A stretch of 64,000 nt of DNA, from positions 9,504,139 through 9,568,138 of the forward strand of contig NC_064039.1 of assembly GCF_932526225.1 (NCBI RefSeq), given 5' to 3'. Numbering within the stretch: position 1 is the stretch's first letter; each line of letters opens with the position of its first letter. Origin of the DNA: Nematostella vectensis (Eukaryota; Cnidaria; Anthozoa; Actiniaria; Edwardsiidae). The notes beneath the pieces are model-generated. The model searched no databases. It worked only from the letters and a program-made list of their open reading frames with translations, and had not been told where the DNA came from. Shown piece by piece: positions 1 through 11,700 of the stretch. A program made the position numbers and the translations under genes.

Positions 1-2407
1 CATCTTTTGCATCATCATCATGTTCAGAGCCAGGCAAAATTACATGCTTGACTCCAACCTCAACAAGCATGTGGACACACTCCCTGCATGGAATCTTGCT
101 GATGTACAATTGCGCAGATGATGTAAGACAGTCAGCTTTTCTGATTATTTGCTGATTCTTTGTTAAAACAGCATTTTCTGCCGCATGGATGATGTACGGC
201 TTCTTGCAAGCTCTTCTTGGAAACTCCCCATATGTCGCTTTGGCTGGAAATCCACTCCACCCAATACTAATAACTTCATTCTCATACATAAGGACACAAC
301 CGACTCCCCTTATTGGATCATCACTTCTCTGGGAGAGCATTTGAGCCAAGCGTGTCATGTGCAAAGCAAAGTTCTGCCAGCTGGGCTCAGAAGGGACTGG
401 GGACTTTAACAATGGACATTCCTCAGAAGCTCCTTCGGGACCTGGGTTTCTGATAGGCTTGCTCTTGAGGTTGTGGTCTATTTCAGCAAACTCCACATCA
501 TCTGGAACATCACCCTGTGATGTGTGTGCAATCCATTCCAGTAGCGTATCCATGTTTGTCTGCATTATGGCTACCATATCAGCATCGTCAAATGGCGGGG
601 ACTGAAGAATCTGACTAGCTGTGTCTATCCAGTCACCATCAAAGTGGTCTTTTTTTAATTTTTCTTTAAAGAGCTTTATTGCATCCTCATCGTGGGTTGG
701 GGTCCAGGGAGATGTTTTCTCCTTTAGTTCCTGGAGTACAACTTTATTGACTTCAGGAATAAATGGGGAAAGACCCACTGAAGCCACCTATGGATACACA
801 AGGAAGTTCTTATTTTTTATCATTCAGTTAAGCTGCATAAAAAAAGAGATTGTTGTATCTGTTCGCCATCTGCGTCCAGCATGTGCTGCATTTAATTTTT
901 TTTCATCTTTTACTTTGGTTCTGTCTCTGTAAAACTTCTAGAATCATGATTTTTCAGTTTTGCACTCTTCGATAACAAGAAATTGCAAAAGATAGACATC
1001 AAATCACACCATGAATCCAAAGTTTTGTTCAGGAAGCTATTTCGCTGCACTAAAAAATGTTGTGAGAGTGCAATATGACTGGATGAATCATTTACTCCAC
1101 ACAGAAAGCCTGAATTTGAGATAATAAAAAAGATGCATGGTCTGCATGCTGCCAAGGAAGAAATCACGAACAGAAACAATATATTTATGTGGCCTAATAC
1201 ACTAGTTTTTAAACTTATTTGTTTAATCTACCCCTCACTTTCAATCAAAGAATATAGTTATGTCCTTTTATTCTCTTGGATCAGCCCTTTAGTTAAAACA
1301 CTTCACCTTACAGTGACTTCACATTCAGGGAACAATCCATATAATTTTGTTTGATACCTTCTTCCAATAATTTTACTCACAATAAACAGATTATCAACAG
1401 CCTTGATATCCTGGGGGTCATTAACTTCCGGTTCAGTAGGGAGATAATAGACCTTGACCACGCCCGCCTGTATCAGCAGCTTGGTACAATATGAGCAGGG
1501 CCTCCGGGAGAGGTACACAGTGCACCCCTTGTATCTCTCCTGACCAAACTTGTAAAGGCCAATCACACCGCCGTGAACATCATTGCGGCTACAGTCCACA
1601 GATAGTGCTCTATCACTTGGAAGAACTATTACGGAACCAACTTTGTTGGGCCTTGCTTGATTACCTTTAAGAAAATAGATATTGTTAAAGCAATTTCAGT
1701 TATTTTTTTGCATATAAAGCCTTCAGGGAACTGAATTGAATAGATTACAGTTTTTCCAGGCGCATTCCCAGGATTACAAGGATTCCCAGTCATAGGTATC
1801 ATATTGAAAAAGCATGGTATTTGAAGATTCCTTAATAAGAAATGACCCACTTTTTGGCTGCCAGGGGGGGGGGGTGTGCACCCTGCGCCCCCCCCCTGTG
1901 TACAAACATGGTTTTTTGCACAAAACTGTCAAGGAACCACAGGAAGAACATCTTTCAAGGCATAAATAACAGGCGTGCAGTAAAAAAGCTGCCTTTTTAA
2001 AAATCTAAGATATGCAAAATCTAAGATAGTTTGAATTTTATATTTCTTCTCTGTGCACTTCCTACCCCCTACCCCTCCCCTCCCCCCACACATTCTATCC
2101 ACTTATATGTAACACCATCCAATCCTTGATCTGCCCCTGCGTGCAACAAAATCTAGAAATTGCAACAAATCACTTTTGCTTTCGTGTATAAGTACTTACT
2201 TATAAGTATCACGACACATAATCGAAAATGGCTTTACTGAAAAGGTAATTTACCTAATTCTAGCCCCTCGAAGCTGCGTTCGCTTGGCCGCTGAGCAAGA
2301 GGCGATCTCTCCATCCACAAGGCAGTCACCATAAACATACTAGGCTTCGCTATCCGCGCTCTTTCTTGCTCGTGGCAACCTTGACTCGATTGCTGGGAGG
2401 AAGCCAT
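1..2407 (-). CDS. CDADC1: CDADC1-like cytidine/dCMP deaminase domain protein (3' end beyond window)
   Basis: Exons on the minus strand are 2254-2407 (ATG at 2407), 1312-1655 and 787 down to 1, where the window cuts the gene; phases agree at both junctions. The product has two deaminase-type domains, as in vertebrate CDADC1. The N-terminal segment resembles the CDADC1 leader (RIAKPSMFMVTALWMERSP). Domain 1 (exon 2) has NDVHGG and the zinc motif RRPCSYC. Domain 2 (exon 3) has YIIHAAENAV and IPCRECV. CDADC1 proteins are zinc-dependent cytidine/dCMP-family deaminases. Domain 1 lacks the catalytic Glu, as I recall it does in the human protein. In domain 2 the usual His-Ala-Glu reads His-Ala-Ala-Glu, so activity is uncertain. 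The start was set at MASSQQ because the longer reading frame upstream has no earlier ATG. The gene is head-to-head with SRP72, 304 bp between start codons. Confidence 0.85.
1805..1912. repeat. Interspersed repeat shared with 60170-60270
   Basis: Same block order as the copy in C2CD5 intron 9; lies between exons 1 and 2 of the CDADC1-like gene. Confidence 0.5.
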
Positions 2408-2711
2408 TTCAGTGTTGACGAAAATCCTGATTGAGGGGAAAAACAAACAAAGATCCTAAGAATCCTTTTTGTGTTCGTTTGTACTGATTATAGATATTTT
2501 CCGTTTGAAATAGGAAACAAACTCGCAGTGCACACCCGAAGCGTTGCTCAATGCTGTTTTCTGTCCATATATATTTTTGGCGGGAAATACCCATCTGGTT
2601 CGGGGAATTATATTGTCAATTTACCATCCAATCAAAACGTTACTTCGTGTTGACACAAATTATACGCACAAGGGACATCAGCTGACCCTAAAATCGCGGT
2701 CCCTATCCAAG
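2408..2711. promoter_or_regulatory. Bidirectional promoter region, CDADC1-like / SRP72
   Basis: The 304-bp gap separates two divergent start codons and must hold both 5' UTRs and promoters. No TATA box is obvious. The sequence AAGATGGCGGC at 2709-2719 overlaps the SRP72 start codon and matches the YY1 consensus (AANATGGCGGC). Shared regulation is inference from the arrangement. Confidence 0.5.
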
Positions 2712-2719
2712 ATGGCGGC
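2709..2719 (+). promoter_or_regulatory. YY1-like motif overlapping SRP72 start codon
   Basis: AAGATGGCGGC matches the known YY1 consensus AANATGGCGGC, which in animals is often found overlapping the initiator ATG of housekeeping genes. A second copy on the minus strand (28430-28440) overlaps the start of the UBC9-like gene. Confidence 0.4.
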
Positions 2720-5700
2720 TAACACGTCACCTTCGCTTCCTCAGTTATTTAGTGAATTAGATCGACTTGGCAAAGAAGGAAACTACTCTAAAGCCCAAAA
2801 AATAGCGAACAAAAGTAAGTAGCATTGATGTTGTGACACATGTCGTGAAATGTAGCTGATTAGTGTTGTTCTTGGTAGTTCTACAGGAGAGCCCAGCCGA
2901 CGAAGATGCCTTTCATTGTAAAGTAGTTTGCCTCATCCAGCAGTCATACTTCCACGAGGCTTTGGACGTCATTAACTCGGGATCCAAAAAAGGGTAATGG
3001 TAAACTGGGTCCTTGTTGATTTGTGTCCCGTGTTTTAAAGTGTTAATCACGAGTTGGACATATCATATGCGCCCTGCTAAATGTATTTTGGAAGCAAAGA
3101 ATAGATGATCCAATTTCCATATCATAATTTGTCCTCGTTATTGGTTTACGACATAGCCGTAATGTTAAACCTTGTAAATGACTTTTAACCTTAGACTTTA
3201 AGATCATTATCATATGCGCCCTGCTAAATGTATTTTGGAAGCAAAGAATAGATGATTCAATTTCCATATCATAATTTGTCCTCGTTATTGGTTTACGACA
3301 TAGCCGTAATGTTAAACCTTGTAAATGACTTTTAACCTTAGACTTTAAGAGGTCTATATATGATTCCATATGAGACATGCTTATGACAGTATTAGGGATT
3401 TTCCTATTTTGTTCTTATTATTTTTTAGAATCAAAGTGCTTCCCTTTGAAAAGGCTTATGCCTTGTATCGGCTGAACATGACGCAGGAGGCTATCCAGAC
3501 GTTACAGGCTCTGCCAGATCCTGGTCCCAAAGAGAAGGAGCTTCTTGCACAAGCAGTATGTAAATAATATTGTACCATTTCTTCTTTTTTTTGCGATTGA
3601 TGAAATGACTGTCTTAATTCAGCCTCAAGACAGGCCCTGGTTTTAAACCTCAAAACACTGATTTAAGACCACATGATATTGATTTTAGACTAAAAGATCC
3701 TGATTTTAGACAAGAAGATCCTTAACATTTGAATTTTGATGTCATAGCTTTACAGACAGGAGAAATATGAGAAATGTATGGATATCTACAAGGAGCTAAT
3801 CAAGAATTCTGTGGTATGCTGTGTGTTTTTTTATACTCAAAAAATAATGCTTGAATAGTTTTACAAAATAAACAGAACTCATTCCATCTTTGATATTTAG
3901 GATGACTATGGAGATGAGCGAGAGACTAACATGTCTGCCGTTATAGCCTCATCTAATCAGTGGGGCTCTGTGAAACTGGTGAGTAACTTCAAGGGTGTGG
4001 CCTGCTCTAGGTCACTTCATGGATGGAGTCAACCTTAAGTAAAGAGGGGGAACCTCATAAATGTAGACAGGGGTGATGGTACTATCATTTAGGGAGTAAA
4101 ATTATAACAACTGCAATCCTATAGGAGGTGCTCTGATTCTGCTATCCCTTGAGGGGGTCTGATGCTAATGGTGTCCTGGAATGCCCAAAAGTTATTTTAC
4201 AGAAAACCACAAGTCAACTACACAGTTCTTTTCAATAACTAACCATTATCGTAACTAACCATCGTCAAAAGGGGTAAAAATTGCTTTGAACACACCCAAA
4301 GTGTCATCAGCCCCTTAAAATTGATTTGACAGACCATAACCCCCCCCCCCCCCCCCCTGGGGAATAACCTAAATACTGTTTTTGCATTATGGGTTTTTGC
4401 TTTGACTCCCCAACAAAGGGATATTGAATGGAATTTTTTCTTGTCCTCCATAACTCCATGTTCTTAAAGATTCAGTGTCTCATCCTATACTAAATTCAGG
4501 AAAATGTTGGTCTGCGTGAGCACACATATGAGTTGAGCTACAATGCAGCTTGCCTGGAGCTGGCTAACAACAACTTGGAAGGTGCCATCAAAAAGCTGCA
4601 ACAGGCTGAGGGTAAATCACATGTTTTCTACAGTACTGAAATTCTTTTGTTTTGCACGCTCCTGGAATGTCAGCGAATTTTCACCTAAGCAATAATTTTT
4701 ATCAAATGTGGTTATAGCTGAACTTTGCAGAAATCTATCACTATCTATATTGTGAATGTGATTTCTGAGGATTCGAAAATAAAACAATTTAGCAAAAGCC
4801 AAGTTTCAACTGACTTTACCCATGTTTATGAGTGCTTGTTTAATATAAATCTGAGTATCTTATTTTTTTCCATAGTGCTTTGCCGGAAAAGTCTAGAGGA
4901 AGACTCAGTAAGTGTGCTGTATATCACTGATCTAGTTTGTACTTTGCCTACTGTCCTAATCAAATTGTGTCTAATGTTTTTTAGTCCACCAGAAAATTTG
5001 TACCCACTAATGTGAAGCAGAATATGATGGTAGACATGCTAGTCTCCCTTCATCCTAGTCAAGTACCAGTTTTTGGTGGACCTTGTTCATTACCCTGGTT
5101 AACGAACTTGGCTAATTGGCTATTTTGATTGGTTTTTGTTTTTGTTAGGATATTACAGAGGAAGACATTGAAGCTGAGCTTGGAGTTGCCAGGTTGGTGT
5201 TGAGAGTGATAATTAATTAGGCTAATTTTTAAAAGTTCCTTATTGTCAAAAGTCATTTTAATAATGGACTTAACATTACCTAACAACAGGACTCAACTTG
5301 GCTACACTTACCAAATCCAGGGCAAAAATGAGGATGCGATGAAGCTTTATAACCAAGTCTTAAAGAACAAGTGAGTTATGGTGATTTATGAAAGTCTGTA
5401 GTTGTATAGTTTTATAGGAACCAGTATGAGTTTTTCTTTTGTATATTAAATCTCACTTGAAGTTAGTTTTGCTTTTCATTCTCTGTATGTAAAAATACTT
5501 CAATAAATAATATACTCCATGCTTGGTTTCTCTATAGTATTTGTATTAGGTGACCCTCTGATGCACTATTTTTCCTACCTCTGATTGGAATAATGCTGTA
5601 CACATACTGTTGATCAATTATCTAATTAGCAGATTGCATTTCTTATATGAATTATATGGTAATCTTGTTTATGTGAGTAAATCTCATGTATGAAATAAAA

Positions 5701-8700
5701 TGGTATACTGTACTCTAGTAGGTCTGACCTCTGGTAAAAGAATATTGTCAGGAAACTTCTAAGAATTGCCATGAATGGTATTTTAAACTTGTTTATGTGA
5801 GTAAATCTCATGTATGAAATAAAATGGTATACTGTACTCTAATAGGTCTGAACTCTGGTAAAAGAATATTGTCAGGAAATTTCTAAGAATTGCCATGAAT
5901 GGTATTTTAAACTTGTTTATGTGAGTAATTCTCATGTAGAAATAAAAAGGTATACTGTACTCTAATAGGTCTGACCTCTGGTGAAAGAATATTGTCGGGA
6001 AATTTCTAAGAATTGCCAATGGGAGAATCAAACTGTTCTATGTTTGTTTCTCTCAGACCAAGCGATATGTCTCTAACTGCTGTGGCATCCAATAATGTCA
6101 TCACATTGAACAAGGTAGGATGGTAATTTCATGACTAAATATTTGCTTTTAGTATGTCAGCATTTCCCTTTCTTTTGGTTTGAAGGACCGAGATGTGTTT
6201 GACTCCAAGAAGAAAGTCAAGGCAACAACCATTGATGGGCTTCAGTACAAACTAACCCAAGCACAGTTCCGTAACATGGAGTTCAACCGCTGTCTTCTCT
6301 TTCTTTACTCTAATCAGGTATTTATGTGTTCATTAAATACACCAAGGGGGGGAGGGAAGATTTATACTCAAGACACCTTAAAATTTTGGAGCCCCCCTTT
6401 CGTTGTAAAAATTTTGTTGGTGCCCCCCCTTTAAGAACCACAAAATTTTCAGAGTCCCCCCCTCTTATTCCCTTAATAAACAAAAAAGGCCTTAAATCTG
6501 GAAAATGAATACTGCAAAGTTGCCCTCCTTATCCGAGTTGATGATCCAGTCAAGTTCATCATTATTTCACAGTCCAACACAGGGACGGATCTAGCTTTTT
6601 ACCTTCGTAGCGATTGTGGAATGGACAGAAATAAAAATAATAATAAAAAAGGAAGCCAAAGGGGGGAAGGTGGGGGGTTGATTCAAGTCAGCAGGATTTT
6701 TTTCTCTCATGATCAAAAGGCGATAATTCTTTTAGGCATACTTCATATTTTTTTGCATGTAAAATCATGTTAAGTGGTGCAGGGATTTTTTCAATTAGTT
6801 GTTTGCTTTTCAAAATCCCCCTCCCCCTCAAAAGTAGTCAAATAGTCCGCCTCTAGGATGCATGTGAAGGAATATACATTTGTAAATATTTGTTGTGATA
6901 TTTTTCTGTAAAAATGGGATAACGTCCAACGTAAAAAAAAACTGTATGTATATCGTTTTGGGGATTTGCATGCTCCACCACTGTTTAGAAGTTTATTTCA
7001 ATTTGTTCCGGTTATTCTGATAATAAGCTGTATTGGTAAATCCAACTGTTATATACTGGAAGTATCTAGATATTATGATTTATTAAGACAGATATAAAGA
7101 ATTATTAAATACATTTGTCATTAGGCTTAATATTTAATCTGTATTTGTGCTACAAACCAGGTCATATCAGTAAAATATTAAAGCTGAAAAGTACAGCTCC
7201 TAAAAAACTCAGAGCCCCTCCTTTAGAGGGCAGGGTTTTTTTTGGAGCCCCCCCCCCCCCCCCCCCCTTTAGTGGCTTACAATTTCGGAGCCGCCCCCCC
7301 TAATATCTTTCTTCCCACCTCCCATTGGTTTATTTAATGAACACTCCTTCATGTCTCTTATGAATTATTCTATTCATTTATTAGATTGATACTTTTTTTC
7401 CGGCAACTAACTTTTCTTTCTATTTCTATTAAATCAGCTGGAAGCTTGTCGTTCTCTGATTTCTAACTTGGAGGGCAAATACCCCCAAAGTGATTTTCCC
7501 TGTCTGATGAAAGCCTCCCTCCTACACAGAGAGAAACATTATGATAAGGCTATTCACATGCTCAAGGTATGCACTAGTCTGCAAACTCCTTAGTTATCAA
7601 CTCTTTGTATCCTAGGTATGCACTAGTCCACAAATCCCTTAGTTATCAACTCTTTGTATCCTAGAGATGCACTAGTCCACAAATCCCTTAGTTATCAACT
7701 CTTTGTATCCTAGGTATGCACTATTCTGCAAATCCCTTAGTTATCAACTCTTTGTATCCTAGGTATGCACTAGTCCACAAATCCCTTAGTTATCAACTCT
7801 TTGTATCCCGGTGTCTACAAAACGAAGACCCAAAACCTGTGACCCCAAAAGCTACAAAGTCTGCCAATCAAGGCTAACATCATTTTATGAGATTTCCTTT
7901 CAACCAATCAGGTTTCATCTCTGGCGAATGATTTGACATTTACCTGTCACAGTGCGTCTAAAAAAATATAAACAGCTTTGCGAAAATATTAGAAGGTTTT
8001 CTACAAAATAAAAGTTTATTTACTTGTTCTTTGTCTTTCTTTTGAAAGATGCTGATGCCACAGCAATGTTTGAGGTGCAAGTTGTCTACAGACATTGATA
8101 AAACTATGATTTAAATAACTACAGTATTTAGCCAATCTATTCATAAACTTTGGAAATTATAATTTACTTGCTAAAGCTTTGGTTTGATAAACGCTCTTCC
8201 TCGCCAGGGAGTTCTAAAACTTTTCTGGGGGCGTTTCTCTAAATTACCGGGTCTGTTAGGTTACCGGGAGAGTTTTTGGGATAATTTTTCGGGCAAAGGA
8301 GAGTGTCTGAAAAATGGGGCCATGTAGAAGCTATTGGAAGATTTCACCACATTGGATTGGTTTGGATTGATTCAACACAGACGAAGAACGGGAATACAAT
8401 AGAACAATGAGGGTAATCTAGCCAATCCTGTGAGGCCTTACGAGCGGACTGAAAAATGAGTGCAACTACAATTTTCAATGAGACAAATAAAGACAACTAG
8501 AAATGGTTTGTTCATTGGCGCACGCAAATGAGAATATTTCTATCGTGAAAAGCACAACAAAATTTGCTGAATGACCTCATTAGGATCACTGATTCCATAT
8601 GAAACTTTTGCGCTGTGTAGCCATTTAAGAAACAAGGCTGACTAAATAATAACTTCAATTTTTGCAGGGTCGTTGCTTTTGGGGTTGTAGCTTTGGGTGT

Positions 8701-11700
8701 CACAGGTTCTAGGTATTAGGTTTTAGGTCTTTGTTTTGTAGGCACCCCTTTGTATCCTACAGTCAGTATGCTCTAGTCTGCAACTCCCTTAGTTATCAAC
8801 ACTTCCACTTACATACACTGTGAACCTTAAAACCTTGTTAAAAGAGATGTACTGTTTCGGATAACCAGCCATATAACCACACTAATAATGCCGGAGCAAG
8901 TTTTTATTTTGTACTAGTAACTATTTGCTAGTCAAAATCTTAGTATATTTCGCTCCGGATGCTCTTGATCATTTTTACTGACTACATAACGTCTTTGAAC
9001 TAACACGCGGTTATGCTAATTCCATCTTTGAATGCTACTTAACCAATCAGGTGGCGACTGTAAAATAACTTAATGCTCTCATGAATACATTTCGTTTTTT
9101 GTTGTTTTTTCCTTTTTCCCCACTATACTATTTAAGGCGTGCGAAACAAGTACTGTAGCACCTCTTTTTCTTTAGTTTGACTGTAACCTTTTATTAATAT
9201 AGAGTTTGGAAACTATTTTCTCTCCATACTGATGTCAATTTGTGTGATGTTAGGAGTATGCTGAGAAACATCCTGAAACTGCAACACATGTGAAACTTAC
9301 ACTTGTTCAAATGTGCCTCACACAAGGTGAGTTGAGAAAAAAGCTCTGCGAATCAACTATCAAAAGTGGCTATTGTGATATCCAATTTATGTTTTTTGTT
9401 GGTGCTTCTTGCAGGGAATATTGAGGAAGCCTGTAAAACTCTGCATTCCATCAAAGAATTATGCCACAAACCAGGAGTGGTGAGTAAAGCTATTAAATAG
9501 AATAATCATCCAGGGGAATACAGTGTTATGTTTCTAAGAAATGTGTTTGTCAGTTTGCAAGGCCATAGAGCTGTTTATGTAGCTATGCACTTATACATTT
9601 AACCAAGAGCTAAATAGCCATTATTCAGCTGAAAATTTCCTATTTCCTAATCAGTGAAATTCACTTGCGGTGGGATGCATGGAGATGGTGCTGATAAGGG
9701 GACAAGCTCTTAAGTTTACATCTTTCTTAGCTTTGGTAGAGACTCAAGAACCTGATTTTAAATAACATTTGAAATTTGATAACCTCCTCTTGTTTGCAGG
9801 TATCAGCACTTGTTACGCTTTACTCTCACCTCGGTAACATTCCTGCCGCTATAAAGTTATTGGACTCTGCTGTGGAGTATGCACAGGAAAACAAGGTTTG
9901 CTTAACTATGGAACAGTTGATCAAGTTTTTGGTTATGGTTTGACTATTCGTGTCCTCTAGGGCTTATTCAAGCAGTCTGAAGTGTTATCTCTAATGCGTG
10001 AGAATGTGGCTTACAAACTGCAGCATGGACATGCTAAGGATGCTGTCGACATGCTAGAGAAGCTGCACAAGTAAGTGTCTGTCTATCCATTTGTCATTCT
10101 GTGTGTCCATCTGTTTGTCTGTCTGTTATTTTTGTTTTTATCACCGATATAATTTTGACCATGCTTTTCTGTCTCAAACATTTTGATGTTATTCCTCTGG
10201 CATGACCCTGGCCTTCATCCCCTGATGCTTTATCCACTTCTTTTTTCAGGCAAGATTCGCACGATATGAAGACTCTTGCTCAACTAATCACAGCATACTC
10301 TCAATTCAACCCTAAGGAGGCTGAAAAGTATCCTCTTGTTTCTTAGCTACACCTGGTGGCACATTTTGACATCAATCTTAGCTTTTTTATGCCTCAAAGC
10401 CTGATTAGTCCAGGCGTGTGTAGAGGGAGGGGGGAGTCCGAGGGGTCTAGACCCCACCCTGCTCATTGGACGAGATTGGTTCGACTCCAGGTGCGACCTT
10501 TGTTGGTAGTTAAGAAGATGGTTGATTTTATGTGTGTATATGGATTGAAAAAGTTTCTAGATGGATCTAGCGACCTGTCACCAGTGCTAAGGATGCCAAT
10601 TTGAACTTAATAGATCTCTGGTCAGTGAATTACTATTCTGGGCCCCACCCTGCCTTGTTCTCTAGACACACCCCTGTAGTCTAGATTATTTTGGCTTAGT
10701 GGCATGGGCTTCAAAACTAAAGCAAGAGAACAGTGTTCGAATCTGGTCCAGGTAAACTTGGGATTTTTTCAAAGGGGTATAAACCTGGGTATCTACTTGG
10801 GTTCTGTGATTACTTCTCCGATCAGTCACGTCTGCCACCGCATATAACCTGTATTGGGGGATGTTTAATAACTGCTGCGGATACTGATCCTTGGCACCAT
10901 CTTTAGTAACAGTGCTTACACACTAAATAACACACTCATGATTTTTGTCATCTATGAACTGTAGTTATTGTTTCCGTAACCAAGGTAACCAAAGGTACAG
11001 TGAGCGGCTGCCCCCTCTAGAGGGAGACTCAGCGATGGACGTGGATGCCCTGGAGACTAGTCAGCTTACATGTGGGCCTCGCTTTGGCCGGCAGAGGGGA
11101 AGACCCGACGAAGATGGTGCAGTAGAACTGAAGTAAGCCTCTTGTAAATTGCCAACTTGTTTTCTTTTGCATATATTTCTCAAGGTTCATTTCCCTTTTT
11201 TCTCTTTTTTTATTTGTGTCTCTTTTTTGCGTGTTATAGTACGGATGTGATCATGAAGAGAAGAAAACGAAAAAGGAAGAAGGGTGAGTACCGTATCTTC
11301 CTAACTCCTTCTGTGATGGAGTTTTTCCTCTGGAATGTGGTACAGGCACTGGCCTGTGGTACAGGCTACCCAAGTACTTCCAAAGCCAATCTTTTATCAA
11401 TCTGATGCAGTGCATCCAGTCATTGTGGCGTGTCACGTGATTCGCAGATGATGCAGTGCATCTTTTTGCGCACGTGTTTCGTGCGTTATGCAGTACATCT
11501 TATTGTGGCATGTCACGTGTTTCGCACGTGATGCATCTTATTGTGGTATGTCACGTGTTCCGTGCGTGATGCAATGCATCTAATTGTGGCATGTCACCAG
11601 TTTCGCACGTGATGCATCTCACGTGTTCCGTGCGTGATGCAACGCATCTTATTAGGGTATGTCACATGTTTCGCACGTATGCAGTGCATCTTAGTGCGGT

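Noticed and set aside
3043-3378. 111-codon antisense frame with internal duplication
   Set aside because: The repetition is due to the 147-bp tandem duplication in an intron; not protein-like.
7811-8747. hAT transposon from a possible 8-10 bp target duplication
   Set aside because: The flanking ctttgtatcc is part of the host minisatellite, so target-site length cannot be read, and the TIR does not look like hAT.
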